A DNA stretch of 64,000 nt from Deferribacter abyssi. Lineage in GTDB: Bacteria > Chrysiogenota > Deferribacteres > Deferribacterales > Deferribacteraceae. Both the position numbers and the translations under genes were made by a program. The notes beneath the pieces are model-generated. The model saw only the letters and a list, made by a program, of their open reading frames with translations. It had not been told where the DNA came from and searched no databases. Of this stretch, positions 17,156 through 25,778 are shown piece by piece; position 1 is the stretch's first letter; each line of letters opens with the position of its first letter. Where the stretch lies: positions 1-64,000 of the forward strand of contig NZ_JAQNCS010000014.1 in the NCBI RefSeq assembly GCF_049472655.1. The letters are read 5' to 3'.

Positions 17156-18645
17156 TGAATAAATATTTTATCTTTTTTTTTACTACAATAGTAATTTTGT
17201 TTAATTTACTGATATACATTGAACAAAAACCTTTAATTCATGAAGAGCCTAGAAGAGCCATTATTGCACAAGAGATGCTTCTGAGTGGGAATTATGTTGT
17301 TCCTACTGTTTATTCAAGACCTTATGTGAAAAAACCTCCTTTACAAAATTGGCTAATAGCTATTTTAGGTTATAAAAAAAAATATGTATCGAATTTTGAT
17401 GCTAGATTTCCATCTGTTTTAGCTCTTTTATTAATTGGATTTTCTCTATTAATTTTTATTATGGACAAAAAAATTGCTGTAATGGCATCGATTATAACAA
17501 TGACTAATTATTTAATGCTTTATTCTTATGGTAATAAATCTGAGCCAGATTTACTATTGACCTTGTTTACTTTGCTAACGTTTTTTTTGTATATAAAGTC
17601 ACCCAAAAATTTTAAATTTATTTTGATATCATCGTTTTTTAATGGTTTAGGTATTCTAGCAAAAGGGATTTCACCTTTATTTTTTTATCCTGGGATAGTA
17701 ATATATTTATTGTTGTATAAAAGAAAAGAATTTTATGATTATTTTAAGTTTTTATTGATTCATTTATTGTTATCATTGTTACTACCAGCAATATGGCTTA
17801 TCATGTATTATTTTAATGGAGACATTAATAATTTGATTTCTGGTTTTTCATCTCAAGCTACTGATCGTGTAAGAGGAGGGCTTGGAGAAATTATTACGCA
17901 TTTTTCTTTGTTTGCTTTTAGAATTTTTTTAGCTTTTTTCCCTTGGGGTTTTTTGATAATGTTTTATAAAAAATTCTCATATAAAATTAGGGATGATATA
18001 TTTAATTCATCTTTGGTTATTTTTTTTGTTTCCTTTATAATAATGGCTTTATTGCCTGGTGGAAGAGGTAGGTATTTTATGCCGGCTGTGCCATTTTTTG
18101 CAATTATTATATCATATTTATTAGTGGATGATGTAAAACTTAATCCAGAATATAAGAAAATTATAACATATATATTCAGTTTTATAATGGTAGTTTCGAT
18201 TTGTTTTTTACTATATTTTGGTTTTTATCTTCAAATAGTTATTGTTTTGTCGGGATGGTTATTATTTTTATTTTATGCAAGGAATACGAAATCAGTTATT
18301 TATCTTTTATTATTTTTTAATTTGTTTTTGTTTACTATTTTCACACATACTTATGAATACTACAAAGTAAAGAACTATTATGACTATAAAGGTGCAGCAA
18401 AACAAATAGTAGAGAGATTAAATGAAGAATTGCCTTTAGTAGTAGATGTAAAAATAAATCCTATACAACTTATGTTTAATTATGAAAGGATGACTAAGGA
18501 GAAAGTCTATTCATCTGCTGTAAATAGGTTTCAAAAATATTATTTTGTAGCTGGTGAGAAGATAACAAATTGTGAATATATGTTTGATATTGACTATTCT
18601 AAAAAAAGATTTCCAAAACTTTATTTTTATAAATGTCAAAAGTAA
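17155..18645 (+). CDS. GT39/ArnT-like membrane glycosyltransferase
   Basis: A 496-residue polytopic inner-membrane protein with about 11-12 hydrophobic segments. The first periplasmic loop has the hallmark acidic-basic motif IHEEPRRAIIAQEML and PYVKKPPLQNWL (about residues 27-65), characteristic of ArnT/PMT-type enzymes. These use polyprenyl-phosphate sugars to modify lipid A or proteins. The GNKSEPDLLL segment matches a second conserved loop. The start is GTG at 17155, overlapping the radical SAM stop by one base (TAGTG). It could transfer mannose or aminoarabinose; the sugar and acceptor are not readable. The soluble periplasmic C-terminus begins near residue 395. Confidence 0.85.
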   Translation: MNKYFIFFFTTIVILFNLLIYIEQKPLIHEEPRRAIIAQEMLLSGNYVVPTVYSRPYVKKPPLQNWLIAILGYKKKYVSNFDARFPSVLALLLIGFSLLIFIMDKKIAVMASIITMTNYLMLYSYGNKSEPDLLLTLFTLLTFFLYIKSPKNFKFILISSFFNGLGILAKGISPLFFYPGIVIYLLLYKRKEFYDYFKFLLIHLLLSLLLPAIWLIMYYFNGDINNLISGFSSQATDRVRGGLGEIITHFSLFAFRIFLAFFPWGFLIMFYKKFSYKIRDDIFNSSLVIFFVSFIIMALLPGGRGRYFMPAVPFFAIIISYLLVDDVKLNPEYKKIITYIFSFIMVVSICFLLYFGFYLQIVIVLSGWLLFLFYARNTKSVIYLLLFFNLFLFTIFTHTYEYYKVKNYYDYKGAAKQIVERLNEELPLVVDVKINPIQLMFNYERMTKEKVYSSAVNRFQKYYFVAGEKITNCEYMFDIDYSKKRFPKLYFYKCQK

Positions 18646-19274
18646 TTTTTATACCAACAAAAAATGAGTATGAATATTTATTTCCAAATTTGTCATTAAA
18701 AAATCATAAAATTTATTTTTATACAGAATATTCTGGTATTAAAATAATTGTAACAGGTATTGGGAAAGTTAATGTAACAGTTTCTGCTACACATTTCTTT
18801 TGTACTCATGATGATGTTGAAGAAGCCTATCTTGTAGGTATAGCTGGTGCTTATAAAGAATGTGAGTTAGATATAGGTGATGTTGTGAGCGTGGAGCAAG
18901 ACTTCTTTGTTGACGAAGGTTTAATAGAGGACAATTGTTTAAAGATGTTAAATGAGATAGGGTTTGCAGTGTGTGAGGATAATAAAACAGTATTTAAAAC
19001 AATTGATAATTTAAGACATGTAAATGCTAATACTGTATCATTACTTTCTTCTACTGATAAATTAGCAAACCTATATAAATCTAAAACTGATGCATCAATT
19101 GAGTCAATGGAAGGTGCCGCTTTTGGTCTTGTATGTAGGAAATTTAATGTAACGGCCTATCAGATAAGAAGTATATCGAATTACTGTGGTGATAGAAAAA
19201 AACAGAAGTGGAATGTTAAGCTAGCTATCAGGAATCTTAAGCATACATTATACAGTTTATTATTTGTAAAATAA
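18633..19274 (+). CDS. mqnB: futalosine hydrolase
   Basis: A 213-residue nucleoside-phosphorylase-fold hydrolase that releases the base from (aminodeoxy)futalosine in the alternative menaquinone pathway. The fold core GIGKVNVTVSATHFF (about residues 44-58) and LVGIAGAYKE (about 68-77) resemble MTA/SAH nucleosidase relatives. The ribose-binding signature SIESMEGAAFGLVC (about 150-163) contains the essential Met-Glu, and RSISNYCGDR is near 175-184. Its start overlaps the GT39 gene by 13 bp. Together with mqnA at 5 kb it shows that this organism makes menaquinone through futalosine rather than MenD/MenF. Confidence 0.88.
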   Translation: MSKVIFIPTKNEYEYLFPNLSLKNHKIYFYTEYSGIKIIVTGIGKVNVTVSATHFFCTHDDVEEAYLVGIAGAYKECELDIGDVVSVEQDFFVDEGLIEDNCLKMLNEIGFAVCEDNKTVFKTIDNLRHVNANTVSLLSSTDKLANLYKSKTDASIESMEGAAFGLVCRKFNVTAYQIRSISNYCGDRKKQKWNVKLAIRNLKHTLYSLLFVK

Positions 19275-19381
19275 TTATTTCTAAAAATAACTTTAATAAA
19301 ATAATTTCTTTTTATTATAAAACGATTACTGATTGCATATTGATTATATTTATTTAGTGCACAAATGTTTCTAATTTTATA

Positions 19382-19412
19382 TTGACTAAAAATAAAAATT
19401 ATGTTTTATTAT
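19382..19412 (+). promoter_or_regulatory. candidate promoter of the propionyl-CoA carboxylase operon
   Basis: TTGACT (19382-19387) is followed by either TTTTAT (19404-19409, 16-nt spacer) or TATTAT (19407-19412, 19-nt spacer). The -35 is strong but the -10 is ambiguous. The GGGGGAG ribosome binding site follows at about 19430. Confidence 0.45.
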
Positions 19413-19440
19413 TGTAACAAAAAAACTCAGGGGGAGTTTT

Positions 19441-20985
19441 ATGGAAGATAAAATCAAACAGCTTCAAGAGTTAAATCGCCAGGCTGAGTTAGGTGGTGGT
19501 CTTGCGAGAATTGAGAAACAACATGCAAAAGGTAAATTAACAGCTCGTGAAAGAATTGATAAGTTACTTGATAAGGGGACATTTGTAGAACTTGATAAGT
19601 TTGTAGTTCACAGATGTAACTATTTTGGTATGGAAAAGAATAAAATACTTGGTGATGGTGTTGTAACAGGTTATGGTAAAATTAATGGTAGAACAGTATT
19701 TGTTTTTTCTCAGGATTTTACTGTTTTTGGTGGTTCTTTATCAGAAATGTTTGCTAAAAAAATATGTAAAGTAATGGATCTTGCAATGGAAGTGGGTGCA
19801 CCTGTAATTGGGTTAAATGATTCTGGAGGTGCTAGAATTCAGGAAGGAGTCCTTTCTCTTGCAGGTTATGCTGACATATTTTTAAGAAATACTCTTGCAT
19901 CAGGAGTTATCCCTCAAATTAGCGCTATTATGGGGCCTTGTGCAGGTGGTGCTGTTTATTCTCCTGCTTTAACTGACTTCATTTTTATGGTTAAAGAAAC
20001 AAGTTACATGTTTATTACAGGTCCAGAGGTTGTAAAAACTGTGACTAACGAGGTTGTTACGAAGGAAGAACTTGGTGGTGCTATGACTCATAATACAAAA
20101 AGTGGTGTTGCTCACTTTGCTGTAGAGAATGATGATGAATGTTTGTTAAGGATTAGGGAGCTATTAAGCTATCTACCATCAAATAATATGGAAGATCCAC
20201 CTGTTGTTCCATGCAAAGATGATCCCAATAGAATTGAGAAGTCTCTTAATGAAGTAGTACCTACTGATCCAAATAAACCATACGATATGCGTGATGTAAT
20301 TTTGAAAGTTGTTGATGATGGCAATTTCTTTGAAATACATGAACATTATGCAAAAAACATAATTATTGGTTTTGCTAGATTAAACGGTAAAACTATTGGT
20401 ATTTTGGCAAATCAACCAGCAGTACTTGCTGGAGCTTTAGATATAGATTCTTCTATTAAAGGTGCAAGGTTTGTTAGATTTTGTGATGCATTTAATATTC
20501 CACTCCTTACTTTTGTTGATGTTCCTGGATTTATGCCGGGAACAGCTCAGGAATATGGTGGTATTATTAAACATGGGGCAAAACTATTGTATGCTTATTG
20601 CGAAGCAACTGTACCTAAGGTGACAGTAATAACCAGAAAGGCATATGGTGGAGCATATGATGTTTTAAGTTCTAAACATGTGCGTGGTGATATGAATTTT
20701 GCATATCCTACTGCTGAAATTGCGGTTATGGGCCCTGATGGCGCAGTTCAGATTCTTTTTGCAAAGGAAGTTGCAAAAGCTGATGATCCAGATGCTATGA
20801 AAAAACGCCTTGTTGAAGAATATAGAGAGACTTTTGCCAATCCATATAGGGCTGCTGAACTAGGGTTTATTGATGAAGTTATTTTACCTGAACAAACACG
20901 TCCAAAATTAATACAAGCTTTTGAGTTGCTTGCTAATAAGAGACAGACGAATCCACCTAAAAAACATGGTAACATTCCACTTTAA
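19441..20985 (+). CDS. pccB: propionyl-CoA carboxylase beta (carboxyltransferase) subunit
   Basis: A 514-residue biotin-dependent carboxyltransferase that carboxylates propionyl-CoA to (S)-methylmalonyl-CoA. Two crotonase-like halves are seen: the N-half with NDSGGARIQEGV and MGPCAGGAVYSPAL, the C-half with VDVPGFMPGTAQE and GGAYDVLSSKH. Asp407 in GGAYDV lies at the position reported to select propionyl-CoA over acetyl-CoA in actinobacterial PccB/AccB, which supports propionyl-CoA as substrate. It is first in an operon with the biotin carboxylase and biotin carrier genes, and the mutase gene is next. Strong SD (GGGGGAG) before ATG. Confidence 0.93.
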   Translation: MEDKIKQLQELNRQAELGGGLARIEKQHAKGKLTARERIDKLLDKGTFVELDKFVVHRCNYFGMEKNKILGDGVVTGYGKINGRTVFVFSQDFTVFGGSLSEMFAKKICKVMDLAMEVGAPVIGLNDSGGARIQEGVLSLAGYADIFLRNTLASGVIPQISAIMGPCAGGAVYSPALTDFIFMVKETSYMFITGPEVVKTVTNEVVTKEELGGAMTHNTKSGVAHFAVENDDECLLRIRELLSYLPSNNMEDPPVVPCKDDPNRIEKSLNEVVPTDPNKPYDMRDVILKVVDDGNFFEIHEHYAKNIIIGFARLNGKTIGILANQPAVLAGALDIDSSIKGARFVRFCDAFNIPLLTFVDVPGFMPGTAQEYGGIIKHGAKLLYAYCEATVPKVTVITRKAYGGAYDVLSSKHVRGDMNFAYPTAEIAVMGPDGAVQILFAKEVAKADDPDAMKKRLVEEYRETFANPYRAAELGFIDEVILPEQTRPKLIQAFELLANKRQTNPPKKHGNIPL

Positions 20986-21005
20986 TAGGTGTATGGAGGA
21001 AAATT

Positions 21006-22526
21006 ATGCCTGAGATAAAAAAAGTATTAGTTGCAAATAGAGGTGAGATAGCAATAAGAGTATTTAGAACATGTAGAAAAATGGGAATAGAAACTGTTGC
21101 CATTTATACACATGCGGATAGAAAAGCTCCCCATGTTAGATATGCTGATGAGGCTTATTGTATTACAGATAGCCCTGCAGATACAAGTTACCTTAAAATG
21201 GATCGAATAATTGATATTGCCAAAAAAACTGGAGCCGCAATCCATCCAGGATATGGGTTCTATGCTGAGAATGCAGATTTTGCAAGAGCCTGTGCTGATT
21301 CTGGAATAATATTTATAGGGCCTTCTCCAGAGCATATAGAGTTGATGGGTAGTAAAACTGGTGCAAGAAAGGCAATGATAGAAGCAGGTGTTCCTGTTGT
21401 ACCAGGGACAGAGGATCCTGTAAAAGATTTAAATGAGGCTAAAAAAGTTGCAGATGAGATTGGCTATCCAATTATGTTGAAGGCTGTTCATGGTGGTGGT
21501 GGAAAAGGTATGAGGCTAGTGGAAAAGCCTGAAGATCTAGAGTCTGCTTTTAGAACTGCACAATCAGAAGCACTGAATGCTTTTGGTAGTAGTGAGGTTT
21601 ACATAGAAAAATTTATTGTTCAACCTCACCATGTGGAGATTCAGGTTATAGGTGATAAACATGGAAATGCCCTTCATCTTTTTGAAAGGGAGTGTTCGAT
21701 ACAAAGAAGACATCAGAAAGTTATAGAAGAAGCACCTTCTCCTTTTATCAATGATGAAACAAGAGCTAAGATGTATGAAGTTGCTGTAAGAGCTGTTAAA
21801 AAACTTGGCTATTTTAGCGCAGGGACATTAGAGTTTATTGTTGGTGCAGATCAAAACTTTTATTTCCTTGAGATGAATACAAGACTTCAGGTGGAACACC
21901 CTGTAACTGAGTTGATCACAGGAGTTGACTTAGTTAATCAAATGATAAGGGTTGCTGCTGGTCAAGAGCTGATGTACAAACAGGAAGAGATTCAAAGAAG
22001 AGGTCATGCTATTGAATGTCGTATTTATGCAGAAGACCCAACTAATAATTTTGCTCCATCTCCAGGACTTATCACAGTTTATGAAGAGCCTGGTGGCCCA
22101 AATGTGAGAGTGGACAGTGGTGCATACCAGGGTTATGAAGTGCCTCTATATTATGACCCAATGATTGCTAAACTTTGTGCGGTTGGAAAAGATAGGGAAT
22201 TTGCAATCAGAAATATGAGGAGAGCACTTTCTGAATATAAGATTGCTGGTATTAAAACATCAATTCCCTTTCATATTAGAGTATTAAAGAATGAAACATT
22301 TTTATCTGGAAATTATGATACAGGATTTATTGATAATAAGTTTGATATGGAGGATTTAAAAAGGAGAGAAAATGAAGATGTTACTGTACCGGTAATTGCT
22401 GCAGCTATTAAACAGCTATTATCTGAGAAGATTGCTGCTGAGCGTGCAGTTACTAGACCTGACGTTGGAGAATCTACTTGGAAACGTTCCGGTAAACTTT
22501 ATAATATTTGTAACAGGCTTGCTTAG
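21006..22526 (+). CDS. accC: biotin carboxylase subunit of acyl-CoA carboxylase
   Basis: A 506-residue ATP-grasp enzyme that carboxylates biotin on the carrier protein using ATP and bicarbonate. The sequence has the N-terminal KVLVANRGEIAIRVFR, the ATP loop HGGGGKGMR (about residues 161-169), the catalytic FLEMNTRLQVEHPVTE (about 285-300), and HAIECRIYAEDP. It is about 50 residues longer than E. coli AccC, with a C-terminal extension that is probably the link to a carboxylase complex. It lies 20 bp downstream of pccB and 12 bp upstream of the carrier gene, so it most likely serves propionyl-CoA carboxylase rather than fatty acid synthesis. It could serve both. Confidence 0.92.
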   Translation: MPEIKKVLVANRGEIAIRVFRTCRKMGIETVAIYTHADRKAPHVRYADEAYCITDSPADTSYLKMDRIIDIAKKTGAAIHPGYGFYAENADFARACADSGIIFIGPSPEHIELMGSKTGARKAMIEAGVPVVPGTEDPVKDLNEAKKVADEIGYPIMLKAVHGGGGKGMRLVEKPEDLESAFRTAQSEALNAFGSSEVYIEKFIVQPHHVEIQVIGDKHGNALHLFERECSIQRRHQKVIEEAPSPFINDETRAKMYEVAVRAVKKLGYFSAGTLEFIVGADQNFYFLEMNTRLQVEHPVTELITGVDLVNQMIRVAAGQELMYKQEEIQRRGHAIECRIYAEDPTNNFAPSPGLITVYEEPGGPNVRVDSGAYQGYEVPLYYDPMIAKLCAVGKDREFAIRNMRRALSEYKIAGIKTSIPFHIRVLKNETFLSGNYDTGFIDNKFDMEDLKRRENEDVTVPVIAAAIKQLLSEKIAAERAVTRPDVGESTWKRSGKLYNICNRLA

Positions 22527-22538
22527 TAGGAGGATGTC

Positions 22539-23072
22539 ATGCCAGTTAAAAGAGATTATTTTGTTAATGTAGATGGTAAAGAAGAAGAAATAAAAGTAGA
22601 TTTAGAAGAAAAAGAGCCTTTTATGTATGAAGTTGAAATAGATGGTAGAAAATATAGTGTGGATTTTGCACAAATCAATGAAGTTATATATTCTTTGATA
22701 ATTGATGGTAAATCTTATGCTGTTGAAATAAGTGAGAATGGAAATAATTTTGAAGTAATTGTTGATGGCGATAATTACAAAGTTGAAGTTTTAGATGAAA
22801 TGAAGAGATTTATGAAGATGAGGGCTTCTGCAACAGTAGAAGGAAGACAGGTGATAGAAGCTCAGATGCCAGGTTATATTTGGAAACGCTTGAAAGATGT
22901 AGGAGATGAGGTTGAAGAGGGTGAAACTGTAATGATTCTTGTTGCTATGAAAATGGAAAATGAAATAAAATCACCAAAAAAGGGTGTAATTACGGAGATT
23001 TTTGTTGAGGCAAGTGAAGATCCGAATGAAAGTACTGTTGCAATTGGTGATAAGCTCTTTATTGTAGAGTAG
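22539..23072 (+). CDS. biotin carboxyl carrier protein of the carboxylase
   Basis: A 177-residue carrier. The C-terminal biotinyl domain (about residues 105-177) has the biotinylation motif AMKMEN with Lys138 as the modified residue. The N-terminal 95 residues are acidic, beta-rich and repetitive in character (DGRKYSVDF, DGKSYAVEI, DGDNYKVEV), three copies of a D-G-x-x-Y-x-V-x pattern. This probably forms a small beta domain that docks the carrier on its partners. It is the third gene of the carboxylase operon and is followed directly by a good intrinsic terminator. Confidence 0.92.
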   Translation: MPVKRDYFVNVDGKEEEIKVDLEEKEPFMYEVEIDGRKYSVDFAQINEVIYSLIIDGKSYAVEISENGNNFEVIVDGDNYKVEVLDEMKRFMKMRASATVEGRQVIEAQMPGYIWKRLKDVGDEVEEGETVMILVAMKMENEIKSPKKGVITEIFVEASEDPNESTVAIGDKLFIVE

Positions 23073-23074
23073 AG

Positions 23075-23103
23075 AAAGCCGCATTAAGCGGCTTTTTCTT
23101 TTT
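23075..23103 (+). terminator. intrinsic terminator after the carboxylase genes
   Basis: A perfect 8-bp stem AAAGCCGC (23075-23082) / GCGGCTTT (23088-23095) with loop ATTAA is followed by a T-rich tail. It lies between the carrier gene and the mutase gene, so mutase expression must come from readthrough or a weak promoter inside the terminator-SD gap. Confidence 0.85.
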
Positions 23104-23116
23104 AGCAGGAGGAGTT

Positions 23117-24757
23117 ATGATAAAGAAATGGGAAGAAATTTATAAGAAATCTATAGAAAGATTTCCTGAAAGAAAAGAGAAGTTTCAGACGACTAGTGGT
23201 ATAGAGATAAAACCGTTTTACACTCCTGAAGATATAAAAGATTTAAACTATGAAAACCAGTTAGGTTATCCAGGGATTTATCCATTTACTCGTGGTGTTC
23301 AACCTACAATGTATAGAAGTAGATTTTGGACAATGAGACAATATGCTGGATTTGCAACAGCTGAAGAGTCAAATAAGCGTTACCATTATTTGTTGCAGCA
23401 AGGAACTATGGGGCTTTCAGTTGCTTTTGATTTACCTACACAGATTGGGTATGATTCTGATGATCCGATGGCAGAAGGTGAGGTAGGAAGAGTAGGGGTT
23501 GCTATAGATTCCTTGGCTGATATGGAAATTCTATTTAATGGGATACCTCTTGATAAAGTTTCAACATCTATGACGATTAATGCTACAGCAGCTATTTTGC
23601 TTGCTTTTTATATTGCTGTTGGAGAAAAACAAGGAGTATCTTCTACTAAATTAAGCGGAACAATTCAAAATGATATATTGAAAGAATATATTGCTAGAGG
23701 AACATATATTTTTCCTCCTAAAGAGTCTATGAGAATAATTACTGATATTTTCGCTTTTTGTAAAGATCATGTGCCTAAATGGAATACAATAAGTATCAGT
23801 GGATATCACATTAGAGAAGCAGGTTCTACTGCAGTTCAGGAAGTAGCGTTTACTTTAGCTGATGGTATGGAATATGTTAAAGCTGCAATTGAAGCCGGTT
23901 TAAATGTAGATGATTTTGCTGGTAGATTGTCATTCTTTTTTAATGGACATAATAATTTTCTAGAAGAAATTGCAAAATTTAGAGCAGCTAGAAGACTGTG
24001 GGCTAAAATTATGAAAGAAAAATTTGGTGCTAAAAATCCTAGATCTTGCATGCTAAGATTTCATACCCAGACGGCAGGTAGTACTCTTACTGCTCAACAA
24101 CCAGAAAATAACATAGTAAGGGTTGCGATTCAAGCTTTAGCTGCGGTTTTAGGCGGGACTCAATCACTTCATACTAACTCTTTTGATGAAGCTCTTGCTC
24201 TTCCTACAGAAAAATCTGTTAGGATTGCTTTAAGGACTCAACAAATTATTGCTTATGAAAGTGGTGTGGCAGATACTATTGATCCCCTTGCTGGGTCGTA
24301 TCTAATAGAGTCTTGGACTAATGAAATTGAAGAAAAAGCTGAGAAATATATTAATAAAATTGATGAGCTTGGTGGTATGATTAGAGCTATTGAAATGGGA
24401 TATGTACAAAAAGAGATTCAAAACAGTGCTTATGAGTATCAACTTATGGTTGAAAAAGGCGAGCAGATTGTAGTTGGTGTTAATAAATTTCAGATTGAGG
24501 AGGAGCCACCTAAGGATATTTTAAAAATAGATCCAGTTGTTGAAGAAAATCAGAAAAAGAAATTAAAAATTCTTAGGGAAAAAAGAGATAATTTTGCTGT
24601 TCAAAATGCATTAAAGCAACTTGAAGAAACAGCAAAATCTAATGAAAACTTGATGCCAAAAATAATTGAATGTGCAAAATGTTACGCTACTCTTGGGGAG
24701 ATTATAAAATCTCTTAAAAATGTGTTTGGAGAATATAAAGAAAATATTGTGTTATAA
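23117..24757 (+). CDS. methylmalonyl-CoA mutase large (catalytic) subunit
   Basis: A 546-residue catalytic TIM-barrel subunit that isomerises methylmalonyl-CoA and succinyl-CoA using adenosylcobalamin. The family motif TRGVQPTMYRSRFWTMRQYAGF is near residues 58-79. Tyr76 (in MRQYAG) and Arg194 (in IARGTYIFPP) match methylmalonyl-CoA mutase rather than isobutyryl-CoA mutase, which has Phe and Gln there. The cobalamin-binding domain is absent, so this is the split type and needs a separate small B12-binding subunit, which is not in this window. It follows the carboxylase genes after a terminator and has its own GGAGGAG. With the carboxylase it links propionyl-CoA to the citric acid cycle. Confidence 0.93.
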   Translation: MIKKWEEIYKKSIERFPERKEKFQTTSGIEIKPFYTPEDIKDLNYENQLGYPGIYPFTRGVQPTMYRSRFWTMRQYAGFATAEESNKRYHYLLQQGTMGLSVAFDLPTQIGYDSDDPMAEGEVGRVGVAIDSLADMEILFNGIPLDKVSTSMTINATAAILLAFYIAVGEKQGVSSTKLSGTIQNDILKEYIARGTYIFPPKESMRIITDIFAFCKDHVPKWNTISISGYHIREAGSTAVQEVAFTLADGMEYVKAAIEAGLNVDDFAGRLSFFFNGHNNFLEEIAKFRAARRLWAKIMKEKFGAKNPRSCMLRFHTQTAGSTLTAQQPENNIVRVAIQALAAVLGGTQSLHTNSFDEALALPTEKSVRIALRTQQIIAYESGVADTIDPLAGSYLIESWTNEIEEKAEKYINKIDELGGMIRAIEMGYVQKEIQNSAYEYQLMVEKGEQIVVGVNKFQIEEEPPKDILKIDPVVEENQKKKLKILREKRDNFAVQNALKQLEETAKSNENLMPKIIECAKCYATLGEIIKSLKNVFGEYKENIVL

Positions 24758-24784
24758 AAGGCGCAAACATACGCGCCTTTTTTT
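24757..24784. terminator. bidirectional terminator between the mutase and AcuI-type genes
   Basis: A perfect 8-bp stem AAAGGCGC (24757-24764) / GCGCCTTT (24773-24780) has an 8-nt loop, T-run on the plus strand and A-run upstream. It can serve both convergent genes. Confidence 0.85.
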
Positions 24785-25769
24785 ACTTATCTAAATTTAC
24801 TAAAATCCTACCTTTTATCTTACCTTTCAAAATTAAATCGATTTTTTCGTTTAAACTATCTAAAGAAACTTCTTCGTAAAATTCTTTTGGAAATTCAATA
24901 TTCCATTCGTTAGCTATTTTGTTCCATATATATTCTTTGAAATCTATTGAACATTCCACTGAGTCAATACCAAGCAAATTAACACTTCTTAGTATAAAAG
25001 GGTAAACTGTTAAATCAAGTTTTGGAGATTGAGCAAGACCACATGATGTAGCGGAACATCCATATTTTAAGGCTTTAATAGCTGATGAAAGTATTGTGCC
25101 TCCAACTGTATCAACTATGCCATCCCATCTTTCTTTCAGTAATGGTTTTTTTTCATCAATAATATCATCTCTATTAATAATCTCTTTTGCACCGAGTGTT
25201 TTTAGAAAATTTTCTTCAGATAGTTTTCCGGTAGCTGCAACAGTATAAAATCCTTCCTTTGCAAGAATACTTATAGCAATTGATCCAACACCACCTGTAG
25301 CACCGGTAACAAGTATTTTACCTCCTTTATTAGTGCCAAATTTCATAAGTTTATCTACTGATAATGCTGCTGTAAATCCAGCTGTACCAAAAATCATAGC
25401 TTTTTTTAAAGTGAGGTTAGTAGGTTTTTTGACCACCCAATTAGATGGGACAGATATGTATTGAGCAAAACCACCTGGTGTATTCATACCAAGATCATAA
25501 CCAGTAACAATTACTTCATCACCTTTTTTGAATTTATCAGATTTAGAATTTTCAACTACTCCAGCTGCATCTATACCTGGAGTATGAGGATAATTTCTTG
25601 TGACACCTTTATGTCCTGTAGCAGAGAGAGCATCTTTATAGTTTAGTGATGAATATTTTACTCTAATTAGGACTTCATTGTTGGGCAGATCCGAAAAAGT
25701 CCTGTTTTCAATAACTTTTTCAAAATTTTTTTCTTTCTCGTACACTACCATTGCTTTAAATGTGGACAT
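24783..25769 (-). CDS. acuI: AcuI/YhdH-family acryloyl-CoA reductase (zinc-free MDR)
   Basis: A 328-residue medium-chain dehydrogenase of the YhdH/YhfP/AcuI subgroup, which reduces acryloyl-CoA to propionyl-CoA with NADPH. Family marks: VRVKYSSLNYKDAL-like segment RVKYSSLNYKDALS (about 37-50), PHTPGIDAAG (about 62-71), GYDLGMNTPGGFAQY (about 91-105), FGTAGFTAALSV (about 126-137) and the nucleotide-binding VTGATGGVGSIA (about 154-165). No catalytic zinc cysteines are present, as expected. Its stop shares a terminator with the mutase gene. It lies 9 bp after the LivK-type gene and has a clear AGGAGG. The context of propionyl-CoA metabolism favours AcuI function over a generic quinone reductase. 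Confidence 0.82.
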   Translation of the reverse strand: MSTFKAMVVYEKEKNFEKVIENRTFSDLPNNEVLIRVKYSSLNYKDALSATGHKGVTRNYPHTPGIDAAGVVENSKSDKFKKGDEVIVTGYDLGMNTPGGFAQYISVPSNWVVKKPTNLTLKKAMIFGTAGFTAALSVDKLMKFGTNKGGKILVTGATGGVGSIAISILAKEGFYTVAATGKLSEENFLKTLGAKEIINRDDIIDEKKPLLKERWDGIVDTVGGTILSSAIKALKYGCSATSCGLAQSPKLDLTVYPFILRSVNLLGIDSVECSIDFKEYIWNKIANEWNIEFPKEFYEEVSLDSLNEKIDLILKGKIKGRILVNLDK

Positions 25770-25778
25770 GACATCCTC

